A program made the position numbers and the translations under genes. Shown here in pieces: positions 12,801-23,672 of a DNA stretch of 64,000 bases (positions are counted from its first letter, which is position 1; every line of letters begins with the position of its first letter). Source of the stretch: Mugil cephalus (Eukaryota > Chordata > Actinopteri > Mugiliformes > Mugilidae); contig NC_061773.1 in NCBI RefSeq assembly GCF_022458985.1, forward strand, positions 4,222,001 through 4,286,000, given 5' to 3'. Below the pieces are notes generated by a model that saw only the letters and a list, made by a program, of their open reading frames with translations, was not told where the DNA came from and made no database searches.

Positions 12801-14090
12801 TCAAGTTTCAATGCGCCAGTGTCAAACCAATGTCAGTTTAATACTTCATAGAAATGTGTATGTTAGATTATTACATCCACTCAAGACGTCAGCTAATAAG
12901 CAGACTAAATTAAACCTTATTCGTAACTGCATCTAACAGGTAAATCTATTTAAAACTTACAAGGAGGGTGAACCTAAGTAATGATTAGCAGACTTAACAA
13001 GTATCAATACAAGAGAGTTGAACATACAAGATAAACCCATCTTACTGTCCTGTCCCTGGCAGATGAGATAAGGAAAGGCCGTAGCCAGTACACGCTGATA
13101 AACTGCAGCTGTGACTGTACGAGGGAGGCAGAAGAGGCCAAAAGGGCTGTCCCTTTACAATCTGATAATATACTCAGTCTATTCATTTTTACACACCAAT
13201 CAACAAATCTCTTTTGAAAAGTGTGTAAGCGAAGAAAGTAAATGTTTAAAAATGCATTTCAGTTTAGTTTCGGTATTTTTTAATAACCCATCAGACACAG
13301 CAGCAGAACAACATTAAATATGCCATTTAACAAAAGTTAGGATATCAGTGAACCAAATGTTACAAATTTTATTTGGCATTTTAAAGAAGGACATAATGAA
13401 TAGTTCCGATAGTTTTTATATGACGATTGTGGCAGTAATCCGTTAAAAAATGTGAAATATCCACATTTTGTGTGTTTTACTGTATGATAGTTTCTACTTA
13501 TTTTAAAACCTTAACTGTAGTATTGATAGTAAGCGATAGAGGTTTGTCAGTCTTCTGTCTGATGGACAAATCTAATTCACAGCAGTTTTACTAATAATTC
13601 AGTAATAAATAGACTCTTGATTTACATACAGTCTTTGCAGCTCTTCTATGTTTTGATTGTTGTTTTATAACTGAACTCCACTGGGTTTTATACAGTTGTC
13701 CAGAAAAAGACACGTACATGAGTGAATATTATTTGACGATTCATACAGTAAATAGATGATAAACTGATTGATACAAAATAAAGCAGTTTTCCAAAGATCT
13801 GAATCTCAGCCTAAGTCTTGTTGTTCTTTAAGTGGATCATATCAGTGCATTACACACAATCTGTGCTGAATGTTATATATCCAATAAAGCAAAGCATCAA
13901 ACAAATTCAACCAATGTATCAACAACAGATAAAAATAAAATTAAGCAACTAGATTTGCAGTCATCTCCACCTTGGTGCTCACTGACGGGCTAGAATAAAT
14001 TCTGAAGCACCATTACATGAGCATCTGTAATCTCCTCCACCTCTATGTAACAGCCTAGAGTTCCTTCACTCTCTCTCTCTACGGTCCCCC
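9840..14090. other. Non-coding sequence, probable ampd2 intron or flank
   Basis: Low-GC sequence with no repeat I can name and no supported exon. If the 14.1-kb exon is the start of ampd2 on the minus strand, this is the beginning of its first intron. I looked for the next AMP-deaminase-2 coding block on the minus strand and did not see it. Confidence 0.45.
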
Positions 14091-14107
14091 CATTCACAAA
14101 CACTCAC

Positions 14108-14324
14108 CGGGGCTGGTGGTGCTCTGCAGGCTTCCCCTCTTGTGAAACGGGGATTTAGGTTTAGGCTTCCCTTGTCCATCGTTGGAGGAGGAGGAGGAGG
14201 AGGAGGAGGATGACATCTTGCTGTCTGAGCTCCAGTTACTACTGGAGCAGAGCGAGTCAGAGCTGTGTAGTTGCCAGCAGAGGGAGAGAGGAGTTTTAGC
14301 CCTGCTACTGGAGCTCTGTCTCAT
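14108..14324 (-). CDS. ampd2: AMP deaminase 2, first coding exon (partial gene)
   Basis: AMP deaminase 2 converts AMP to IMP in the cytosol as part of purine-nucleotide interconversion. This exon gives 72 codons plus one base, from an ATG at 14,324 with a good Kozak context (CCACCATGA) to a consensus donor (CCCCG|GTGAGTG). Residues 50-70 read DGQGKPKPKSPFHKRGSLQ, closely resembling the GKPKxKxPFxKRxSLQ motif I recall from the AMPD2 N-terminus. Before it lies a run of ten serines (residues 38-47, an AGC/TCC repeat). A second in-frame Met at residue 37 would give a shorter isoform; mammalian AMPD2 also has alternative N-termini. The catalytic domain is not here; its exons should lie at lower coordinates, beyond the left edge. 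The location near gpr61 and amigo1 matches the human neighbourhood. The name rests on one short motif plus synteny. Confidence 0.72.
14191..14210. repeat. (GGA)n trinucleotide run in coding exon
   Basis: A run of GGA/GAG repeats that reads as consecutive serine codons on the minus strand inside the putative ampd2 first exon. It is likely length-polymorphic. Confidence 0.8.
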
Positions 14325-15846
14325 GGTGGGGTAATGGGACGGCAGGACCCATAGCAGCCCGGGAGAGGCTCCTCTGCAAAGTTGGCTCCTCCTCCCAGCC
14401 AGCAGCAGGCCAGCAGGCATGCCGCACAACAACAAGCTAAAAGGCAGCCCAAGGCTTCCCCGGCTCCTGCTGGGGGCCATCCTCTTTGGTTGCCCTAGCA
14501 ACCAGGGAACGAGCTTCCTATAGCCCATGCAGTGAAAAACAACCACAGCGGAGGGCATTGCAAATCAAAGTGTGTAGCTAGCATGACACTCAACCAGCAA
14601 GTCCAGGGATCGACTGCACCCCGCCAGCCAAGGTGAACGAAGGACAAAAGTTTTTCCACTCGTCCAAATATAGCAGTTAGATACACAAGATATCACAGGA
14701 ATGTGTTAATTCAGCCAAAAAAAGACAAAGGCTCCAGAAATGACGAAAAAAAATCAAAGAGCACTGAGTCAAGAAAGTACAGAAACCAACTTAGTGTGTA
14801 AGCTGACTGGTGACCTCCCAATCTTCTTTGCTGGAAAATTCTGAGGGGAGACAGAGAGACTAAACCCACGCAGCACCAGCCTGCCCGACATGAAGTATTA
14901 TAAATAGTGACAGCCAATGCCCAGCAAGGGCTAGTAATACAACCTATGATAAGTACAGTGTGTGTGCAATTTCCCCAATATGGAGAGTGTATTGTAGGAC
15001 CATAATAAGAATTCATTTACCAGATTTTTTTATAAGTGTTGTAAAAACATAAGCTTCCATAAGTCTGCACTGCAGAGCCCGTCAAAATGAAGGCCTTCGT
15101 TTCTTATTTTAATTCTTATTTTCAGACTCTCTTGGAATTTCTTGTTCCACCATACTCAAGTCTTACTTACATACGTTTTGCCTCTTTTAACGTGATCTTG
15201 ACAAAAATGGCTTACTGAAATTATGTTAAATTAAGTATTTTACTTGTGACATCAACATTCATGTTTTCACAAAAAAATGCATCAGTGAATTACTGAAGCT
15301 TGAAGACACTACCTGTTGATTAAGTTATAATGATATTAAAGTATATTTTGGATTGTATCACTAACTAGAGTGTATTGACCAAGAGTGACTCAAAAAAGGC
15401 TCAAGATCCCCATCTAGTGGAGTAAGGATTGTATGCAGTTGAAGTAAATTGCTTTCAGATCATATAATTTCTGCTCAGTTTACCAAATTTAAAACTATAC
15501 AAATGAAATATGTTGAAAGCCGGTTGAATTTTACAAAGTACATTACATAATTACGCCTTACACAATATGGTTAACGGGGATGCTACTAAAGGACTGCATA
15601 GTACCCTAGTTAGAAGATATTCTCACAACGCCTCCGTTATCATTGAAATTGTACAAAAAACTACACTTCACTGCAGGATCAGCGTTATATTTTTTGCAAG
15701 TAAACTCTGTTAAAAATGCATCAATAAACTGACAAATTATATATTTAATAATACAAGTTTGACTAATCCAGTTGAGGCAATAATACCCAACCAATCTGTA
15801 AAACTGAAACACAATATATATTCTGTATAGACACTACCAGTCAAAC

Positions 15847-15894
15847 GTTTGGACACACTTCCTCACTGAATTGAATGAGAAGGTGTGTCCAAAC
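15847..15894. repeat. Foldback end of a teleost repeat
   Basis: GTTTGGACACAC (15847-15858) and GTGTGTCCAAAC (15883-15894) are perfect 12-bp inverted arms around a 24-nt spacer containing CACTGAATTGAATGAGAA. The TTTGGACACACCTTCTCATTCA-type sequence is a familiar fish repeat terminus; here two ends face each other, so the element body has probably been lost. Confidence 0.65.
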
Positions 15895-16096
15895 TTTTTA
15901 ATGACATGAAGACAAGAACCAATCAATCAACAACAACAAAACTCAATTCAACAATGTCATTCTTAAAAGATCATTTCAAATGTATAATTTGAAATAAGTA
16001 ATCATTTATATTTGAAAACTAAACAGAAAAACTTGTTTCAGGGAGTCGCCAGCTTTTTCTGAAATCTGACCCAGTTTTCGATAGACTGTGCACTCA

Positions 16097-16330
16097 CCAT
16101 CTGGTGCAGCAGCAACAGCAAAGGCTACAGCAGAGTCCTACTTTTGTCAGAAAGGGGGGAAAATACTACCAACAGTATGTAAGACATTCTTGCTAAACTT
16201 TTACTCACATTCCCGAGGCCTTGCCAGGAAACACAAAGCAGATACACTGACCTGAAAGCTCTAGTTGAGGATTTCTCTTTGCTTCTGCAGCTCGGTCGAG
16301 CCGTCTGTCTGCACAGCCTCTTGCTTAAAA
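16097..16330 (-). other. Possible 5' non-coding exon(s) upstream of ampd2
   Basis: On the minus strand there are good splice donors: TTTCAG|GTCAGTG near 16,249-16,255 and CAGATG|GTGAGTGC near 16,097. They lie about 2 kb upstream of the putative ampd2 coding exon and on the same strand. Frames between them are closed, so if real these are untranslated leader exons. Weak evidence only. Confidence 0.2.
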
Positions 16331-16983
16331 TGAGACCAGTGTGCATATCACTGGCTGCTTAGGGATATTTTTTCACTCCTTCAGAGCAAAGCTCACCAAA
16401 TTCAGCATTTTGTTTGCAGAGGCCATATGGCAAAAAAAAAAGTAAAGGACACAGTGTGCTCCCTTTCCACAAACAGTCTCCTCATAGGGAACGTGAAATT
16501 TAAAACACAGTTATGCCCGAATAATACAAATATTATACACCTTGCGTAAGTGACCAGGTTTTACTAATCAATTACTACAACTAAGCACTTGGTCTTTTCA
16601 TTCTCTTTTTCATGTTTTGATTGTCATGATTTCTCTACTCTCTTGCTTTTCAGTATAACTCTACCTCTTTTGTTTAATATTTATCTTCAGCTGTGTTCGC
16701 TGTGTTTTTTCTATACAGTTATCATTGTGCTAAATGGGGGGTTAAAAAACACAGTGTTATCCAGAGGTGCCTCCAAGAACCTCTTAGTTAGTTATTAGCT
16801 TTTAAACATTAGGAATTCATCTAAAATATTATAACACTTCAGCTACAACTATGAACATATTCAGGGCAGCGAGTCAATGGTCTGTGATTTACAGCCTTTG
16901 TAATAGTGTGAAAAGTGTAACCACACCACACTACACTGTGACATAACAGTCCTGCACTAAATCTTATCTTTATGAAAACACAA

Positions 16984-17127
<144 letters not shown>

Positions 17128-17455
17128 ATATATATTCATATTGACATTCAAACATGAATGAGAGAGTTGTTGTTTGTAGTTTGTAGTGCTATTAAATAGT
17201 GTTGCATTGACACGTTTCTATTAGTATATAGTCAATAACATAGTGTTTACATTACAACAGTCAGGGTTAGTACATTATTAATTCATTAATTGTCGCTGGT
17301 GAACTGTGGTTTACTGACACTGATCCTCTGAGGTGCATGCTACTGGACTCAAACGTCCAAATTTCTAAATAAATAAGGTGACTAGATTTTAACATTTACT
17401 ATAACAGTGTTAGTGTGTTGAACGTCTGCGTCATTAACTTTACTCACCTCCTGCC

Positions 17456-17535
17456 ATGGCTGAGGACTCTTTAGCACCGCAGATATGGGAGAAGATGGGA
17501 CAGGACGTCCTGAAGTACAAACAACACAAGGGAAG
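17456..17535 (+). CDS. Unrecognised first coding exon
   Basis: A near-ideal start (CCTGCCATGGCTG) opens 26 codons plus two bases, ending at a strong donor (GGGAAG|GTGTGTGG). The encoded start is MAEDSLAPQIWEKMGQDVLK followed by YKQHKG, hydrophilic with no signal peptide. I do not recognise the family. The reading frame closes soon after the donor if unspliced, which supports splicing. A candidate second exon at 18,639-18,714 stays in frame and would give a 51-residue protein, but a longer gene with other exons is equally possible. Its position between ampd2 and gpr61, in its own unmethylated-looking GC-moderate patch, suggests an independent promoter. Transcript data would decide. Confidence 0.5.
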
Positions 17536-17958
17536 GTGTGTGGTTAACCTGACACATTAGCTAGCTAGCTAGTCGGCGGACTAAGTAGCTGATTGACTGA
17601 AAAGTTGGAAACTGACGTGTAACTGGGTTAAAACAACTCTTTTAACATAATAACACTGAACACGCTTGTCGCTAGCTCAGGTTGAGTTAGTAGTTAGCTA
17701 GTTACTAAGGTATGAAGGAAACTCGACGTTTGGTAACTGAAAGGTTAACGTTTATTTCCTCTTTTCGACAGCAGTTAAACTGTAACTACGGACAATAAAA
17801 CCAAATGAGAAGGCGCCGTAAGTGTTATTTTTAAAAGCAAGTCAGACGTTACCAGAGGTTTTATTCACCGCTCCTCGGTTACGTGGTGGGCTTTTTTGAC
17901 GCGTTTCCAGTTTCTTCCGAGGAGAGATAAAGTTTTACTTTTGAAGAAGCCACCCGGT

Positions 17959-17959
17959 C

Positions 17960-18029
<70 letters not shown>
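17959..18029. repeat. (TC)n(TG)n dinucleotide microsatellite
   Basis: A CT-type run of about 26 bp passes directly into a GT run of about 44 bp. It lies in the presumed first intron of the unrecognised gene starting at 17,456. Long GT runs can adopt Z-DNA. Confidence 0.95.
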
Positions 18030-18030
<1 letters not shown>

Positions 18031-18638
18031 ATTTTGTTTTTATGGAGTTGTGGGGGCCAAGGCTCTGTCTTGAATACCGACGCTGTGGGGCCATTCTCTC
18101 GTTTTGCCTTTAGGCTGCGCTTTTAAAGCTAGTTTCAAAGGTCCATTTTATAGAAATAAACACACAAGAAAGAAGGGGATTCATATGTCAGTTAGATAAC
18201 TCCAGTCTTTGAAATGAGTTCTTTTGCGTGTATAAAGAACAACAAACAGGATGTCAAAGATGGCTGCCAGTTTAAGAAATTAAACCACAATTCAAACACC
18301 TAATTTGTCTCAAGTATTAAGATAAGACCCCCATAGGGGCAATTTGGGTGAAGCTGCAAAATATATTAAGGTAAGAGATTAAGGGAATGAAACAGACAGC
18401 AGCAGAAGAAAATAGAATATAAAAAATATATAAAAAATCAAAATGTTTCAAGCAAAAACCGATCTTAAATGTTTGCAGTATAAGCTAGATGTACCATTAT
18501 ATGTGCATCAGAAGTAAGTATGAACGTAGGACTTATGTTGCAAAGTTATATCTACTGACTGGATCATACATGTTAATGAATGCAGAAGTAAATTGTCTGC
18601 AGTAAAGTTTACTGTGATTTCTGTGCTGTATTTTATAG

Positions 18639-18714
18639 TTGCGCAACAGTCGAAGAGACTTCTTACTCAAGCAAACACGGAGACAGACTGACAACTAAAA
18701 ACAGGAACACATGA
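18639..18714 (+). CDS. Candidate second exon of the unrecognised gene
   Basis: A pyrimidine-containing acceptor (GTATTTTATAG) is followed by a frame that continues the 17,456 exon in the correct phase for 24 further codons after the junction codon, to a TGA at 18,712-18,714. The joined product would be 51 residues, hydrophilic, without a recognised domain. There is no independent support, and a chance fit of this length is quite possible. Confidence 0.2.
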
Positions 18715-18720
18715 CCACAC

Positions 18721-19000
18721 AGTGCTGGCTGACTCAGGGCTTTTAGGACTAAAGTCCAACATTTCTCCTGCTGTTCTCTTCTCAGTCTTCTCTGTCTCTA
18801 CCCAGTCTGCCTCATGTAGATGGGTCTCTCCATATGAGCTGGGTTCTGCTCAAGGTTTCTTCCTTTTAAAAGGGAGTTTATCCTTGACACTGTCGCCTTC
18901 AGTCTTACTCTGGAGGTTTCAGGCAGGGTTTTGTAATGCGTCTTGAGACAATTTGTATTGTTATCAATGCTTTATAAAGACAATTGAACTAAATTGAATA
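18721..19000 (+). repeat. Teleost retroposon 3' part
   Basis: Contains GCTCAAGGTTTCTTCC, then AAGGGAGTTTATCCTTGACACTGTCGCC-type sequence, and ends with ACAATTGAACTAAATTGAATA. This order (TTTCTTCC, GGGAGTTT-TCCTTG, GAGACAATTTGTATTG, short A/T-rich tail) is characteristic of a very abundant fish retroposon 3' end. Orientation is plus by its tail. Confidence 0.75.
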
Positions 19001-20120
19001 ATGATCATTTCAGCTGAAAGGTTAGGTGGATGATTAGTTTTCTCACTAGTACCTGTTTTGGTACAAGTACACACATGTGCAGTATATATTAAGGCCTATT
19101 CAAGAAGACATACGACTACCTATAAGGACTATGTCCCCATCATTTCTCTTCTGCAGTCTTTCTCTGTTGCAATCTAACATACATTGGTGTGTTTCTTGTC
19201 CTTATCTGGAGGTCTGTTTCTGCCACAGCATCTGGCTGTGACCCTGTTCTCCATGCCTCTACTTTGTGTGGATAAACAGCGACAGGAAAACATCTGGTAA
19301 CATTGTTCAGTAACAATATTTTCCTCACAAATGAGGCTAATAACACTTACAACTGAAATAATATTTTGAATGAACAGCTGGGGTGCACACTGAAGAATCA
19401 CAACAATGTTTATGTGAAGCCAAATCTTAAAGCCAGAACGGGGAACTTTTGCCTCCCCCTTCTGGTAGTGAGAGTAATTACACAAACACTGCTGACCATG
19501 CGTGCTATAAAGTATGTCTACGGTCTGAGTCAGTGCCTCAGTCCGTTCTCTTCTTTCACTGTGAGAAAAAGAAACACCAACAGTAATGCAAGCCTGTCCT
19601 CACCATTGATGGCAATCCTTTATAGATAGTAATCGTTCCGCTGCACACTGAGTTTTTTTTTCTTTTTTTTTGTTATCCAGAGCATCAGAAATTTCGCCTT
19701 TGACATTTCAGAGATTCTGTTTCATTCCCCCGACTGACAGTCGAATACATGGCACCTTAGTTATGTTCGCAGCTTTGTACATTGGTTGTTCTGCCACAGA
19801 CTCCTAGTTGCTGTGTGCGACTCCATCGCTGTGCAACATGATATAGTCACACTGGCGGTCCTAGGAACGTGAGAACATAACAAAAGCAAATGTCAGATCC
19901 GGTTTAGTCTGGGGAATGTATTTTGAGAAGTCACAGATAAGGGTGTCTTGTTGGATTTCCAAGCTCCTCCTACCACCCACTACAGCACAGAGAAATGTCA
20001 CTAGGTAATAATTGCCATGGGGATGGCAGAGCCTGCTGAAGCTGGGGGCGGTTTGACTGAGGTCCATCACTGAGGTGTGAGTGAGGCCTGTCGTGCACCA
20101 GCATCTTCCAACTGAAACGC
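19001..20120. other. Non-coding sequence, no gene seen
   Basis: No supported exon or recognised repeat. The poly-T tracts near 19,652-19,669 are simple sequence. Confidence 0.45.

Positions 20121-20199
<79 letters not shown>
20121..20199. repeat. (TATC)n microsatellite
   Basis: About 79 bp of perfect CTAT/TATC tetranucleotide repeat, about 19 units. Confidence 0.95.
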
Positions 20200-20200
<1 letters not shown>

Positions 20201-22268
20201 CTGCTGAAGGTCATGCTGCTGGTTTTGTCCTTTGAAGTTTAAATGTTACCTTAAGGTCAAAGTGTTTGAACAGTATTTTCCCACCGCCCTTCTTTTCACT
20301 GGGACATCAAGGCAAGGCAGACAGATGAAGGCACAACGGGAATCAGAGGCTACAAAAATAAATGCTAAGCACATACATATATATATTAGTCACACGAGCC
20401 CCACGTTACAGATGTAATTACAAGAATGCATCCAAAATGTTTTACAAACATAGAAACTCTTTATTACAATTACAGTATCTCTCGCTCAAGTTTTAGCCAT
20501 GTTTTTATTTTCTACACACATTCATATCATCGCAGTACAGTGGAAGTCATTCTTTATTTTAATCACAGCATTTAAAAAAAAAAAAAAAGTGAAAATCCTA
20601 AAACAAACGTTCAACATCATTCACAGTTTGGGATATTCAGACATAATGAAAAAGAAGGTGTCAAGCTTGGCAAGCTATTGATTTTGGATTGACGTTTTGT
20701 TCTAAAACACCCTTTGAAAAAAAACAAAATCTTAAAAACCCTGTTTCCACGATACACAAGAGAGAGCTTAGTCAAGCATTTCCACACAGTTTAACATCTC
20801 TAACAGTTCTAAAAAATACCACTTCAACTCGTCATCAAGAGGAAAAACCGGACAAAGTCTGCACCTTTACTTCTAATAAAGCCTCAGCAGGATAATCATG
20901 TCTGCTTTAGTCTCCTTACAACGTTGAAATAGTGTGTAGGAATCATACTTGACATGAAACTGCATGTGGCTATAAAATAAGGGTATTTCCTGCACTGAGG
21001 TACTGTAAAAACCCTGATGAGCGGGGTTGTCAAAAAATGTAAATAAATAAAATTGCCATGTATTTGCCTTCAGGATAAAAAATCTCCACATCTGTAAAAC
21101 AAAGGCAGTTACTGCATACTCATCAGAATACATTGGCCTCCTTGTCATGATCTGCGCTTCATAACAAATCATCACACTCGCCAGTAAAAAAAAGAAAAAA
21201 AAAAAAAGAAAAGAAAAAATGAAAAATGCATGTGCATGACTGGGATACGCAACCCGAATTTACACAGTAGTTTTACCAAACATAACACACAGTTTAGCAC
21301 ATTAAACAATGTAAAGAATAGAATCATATTTGAATATAATGCGGTGCATCAATAGATTTTTAAGATCTACATCCAAACACACTGATAAATACACCACATG
21401 GCAAAAAGCTGGGTGGCCCTGAAGATGAGTTATAAAGTCCACCTACATTGTAAACTGAGTCACATTAGAGCTGTCTTTCTTTTGAGGATATTAATGAAGG
21501 GATGTGTTCGGACGAGCACCAATGAAAGTTTATCTGTAAACAGCTCGTGGCAATTCCATGAGAGGTTAGGCCCACAATATGTACACCTCCTAATCTATTG
21601 TCATCAGGTTTTAAGACTTCTATTGTTACTGATTAAAGCCCAGCTACTAATCAACTCTCACCATTTTATTGCTTTCTTCTTTGACATTACTTTACTCGCA
21701 GTAATTTATAAAACTCTTATTAAAAATAATTGACTTACAAGTACCATTTAATCTTCGTGTTTGAATCCTAAAGGCGATTTATCCAATAACTGCGGGACAG
21801 CAAATTATTTCAGAGGGAGCCAGTGTGTTTCAGTAAGCGTTTCCTAATTTGAGATCAAAAGAGATATTCTGAAAACGTTACACTCTGAAATCTCTTCAGT
21901 TTCACGTTATTTTTATCTTTTTTTAATATAAAAAAAAAAAGGTACATCAATATTAATTCACTGAGTCATTTACGATACAGAGCTGAGCAGTTGTGTGGAA
22001 GGCCAAAATACAGCCTTTTTTTAAATCTAGCAGTATTTTCCCTGTTTATGAGAAACCGTTTGAAACTTATCTCTTGTTAACTTATTATGTAGAACATTGA
22101 CAGTTTTCAAAACCTGGGATGAAAACCGATGAAGCAAAGTGCAATGATTGAAAGATACAATTTTTTTAAACGAAGAGCTACCTGATGGACAGCTTTCAAC
22201 AGAACAGAAACGTGTTTTCCTGAAACACTCAATTTCTTAATTTTAAAAGGTAATTCCAGAATATGAAA
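20200..22268 (-). other. Probable gpr61 3' UTR and downstream flank
   Basis: AT-rich, repeat-poor sequence immediately 3' of the gpr61 stop codon on the minus strand. Candidate polyadenylation hexamers on that strand (TTTATT on plus) occur at 21,665-21,670 and near 20,458. No coding exon is seen. Confidence 0.35.
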
Positions 22269-23672
22269 TTAATTGTCAGTATATATATGGTTGTTTTTCC
22301 CCTGTTCAATCTCAACAAATTCTGAAGTCTCCTCTGCAATTTGTCCAGGGATACGGAAATCAATAGGTAATGGCTGTGCCATCTCAGGTGGCTGAGGCTG
22401 AGTCACGGGGCAGCAGGCCTCCCCCTTAGGACTGGAAGTGCTGTGAGAGTTTTGAGGATCCAAGTTGCAGCCAGTTCCCTGAAGAAACTGAAGGAAATTC
22501 TCCTCTATGGATCCTTCACGGCTGGGCAGTCTGTCTTCGACTTCAACGCCTGCTCGACGGAACAGGCAAGGCAGATGCTTGCCCAGCTCCTCCCGGATCT
22601 GTCTGTTGAGACAGCCATAGAAGAAGGGATTGGAGGTGAAGCAGAAGTAGCCAATCCAGGTTACCACCTCCTCCAGAGAGGCCAGTGCGGCTGGAGGGCT
22701 GGCCGCCAGGGCTGAATACAGGTGGAAAGTAAAATAGGGCAGCCAGCAACAAAGGAATTGCCCACCAACTGCTGCTAACACTGCTGCAGCCTTTCCTCCC
22801 CCAAAGGGTCGCTGGGGAGTCACTCTGCCTGTCCCTGTGCCCGTGCCAGAGCTGGTAACCATTGTAGAACGGCTGCTGAGTGATTCCGACCGCTGGCGGC
22901 GAGGTGTGTCCATCCAGGTAGGTAGTGGACCGTGGTGCATGGCAGCCACCCGCGCCACTTTGAACATGTTGCAGTACACAACAAGAATGACCAGTAGTGG
23001 ACACAGGAAATACACCAGAGTAAAGAGGACCATGAAAGCCAAGCGGTTTGAGCCTCCCCCGGTCCAGTGCAGTGAGCAGCGCCTGTGACCCTGAGCAGGG
23101 GGAGACGGGACGGACCCACCACCTCCTCCACCAACCCCAGTACTCTCCAGAAGAGGAGCTCTTCCACCTTGCAGGAACCAAGCGAGCAGTGGCAGAGCAG
23201 ACATGGCCAGAGCTTTGACCCAAATCCCCACTAGCACTGAAGCCACCAGTCCAACAGTCATCTTCACCTCATAGCGCATTGGATGTATGATGTAGTAATA
23301 ACGCTCCACATTGATGACAGAGATAGAGAGGATGGCAGCACTGACGAGGCACACACTGAGAAAGAGGTAGCTCCTGCACAAGGCCTCCCCAAAGAAGGCT
23401 CGGCTCGAGAGCATGCCAAGGGGCATCAGCACCAGGGCTGCCAGCAGGTCCACCACGCACAGGTGGAAGACGAAGGCAAACTTGTGGAGCTGTGGGGCCT
23501 TGGCAATGACCGCCATGACAGCCACATTACCCACCACAGCCAGCAGATCCATGAGCAGCATCGCCAGTAGGGCTAGTGACTGGGACAGAGCCCAGCCCTC
23601 ATGCAGAGAGGTGGCAGACATGTTGGATGTGGGCTGTGGAGGTGTGTGGGAGGAGTTCCACATCGGCTCCAT
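22269..23672 (-). CDS. gpr61: Orphan G protein-coupled receptor 61
   Basis: An intact 467-residue class A GPCR in one exon. Seven membrane segments lie at about 31-56, 66-88, 100-122, 139-164, 211-234, 295-320 and 337-359. Signature features: ERY (123-125) in place of DRY, Cys99 and Cys199 for the extracellular disulfide, CWLP (309-312) in helix 6, NPFFY (348-352) in helix 7. The third loop contains HGPLPTWMDTP and RSESLSSRSTMVTSS, and the tail contains LPSREGSIEENFLQFLQGTG and FRIPGQIAEETSEF, both diagnostic of GPR61. GPR61 is an orphan receptor that signals constitutively through Gs; mouse knockouts are reported obese. N-glycosylation sites are present at Asn6 and Asn18. An unusual Gly run (181-186) enlarges extracellular loop 2. 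The receptor sits head-to-head with amigo1, as in human. The start is the first in-frame ATG; the frame upstream is not similar to the family. Confidence 0.95.
   Translation of the reverse strand: MEPMWNSSHTPPQPTSNMSATSLHEGWALSQSLALLAMLLMDLLAVVGNVAVMAVIAKAPQLHKFAFVFHLCVVDLLAALVLMPLGMLSSRAFFGEALCRSYLFLSVCLVSAAILSISVINVERYYYIIHPMRYEVKMTVGLVASVLVGIWVKALAMSALPLLAWFLQGGRAPLLESTGVGGGGGGSVPSPPAQGHRRCSLHWTGGGSNRLAFMVLFTLVYFLCPLLVILVVYCNMFKVARVAAMHHGPLPTWMDTPRRQRSESLSSRSTMVTSSGTGTGTGRVTPQRPFGGGKAAAVLAAVGGQFLCCWLPYFTFHLYSALAASPPAALASLEEVVTWIGYFCFTSNPFFYGCLNRQIREELGKHLPCLFRRAGVEVEDRLPSREGSIEENFLQFLQGTGCNLDPQNSHSTSSPKGEACCPVTQPQPPEMAQPLPIDFRIPGQIAEETSEFVEIEQGKNNHIYTDN

Noticed and set aside
14325-14558. 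Upstream extension of the ampd2 first exon frame (78 more codons)
   Set aside because: The extension shows no family similarity, while the ATG at 14,324 has a strong Kozak context; the upstream part is probably 5' UTR.
22543-23223. A 226-codon alternative frame within gpr61 on the same strand
   Set aside because: It is a shifted-frame shadow of the receptor gene; the receptor frame is intact and conserved.
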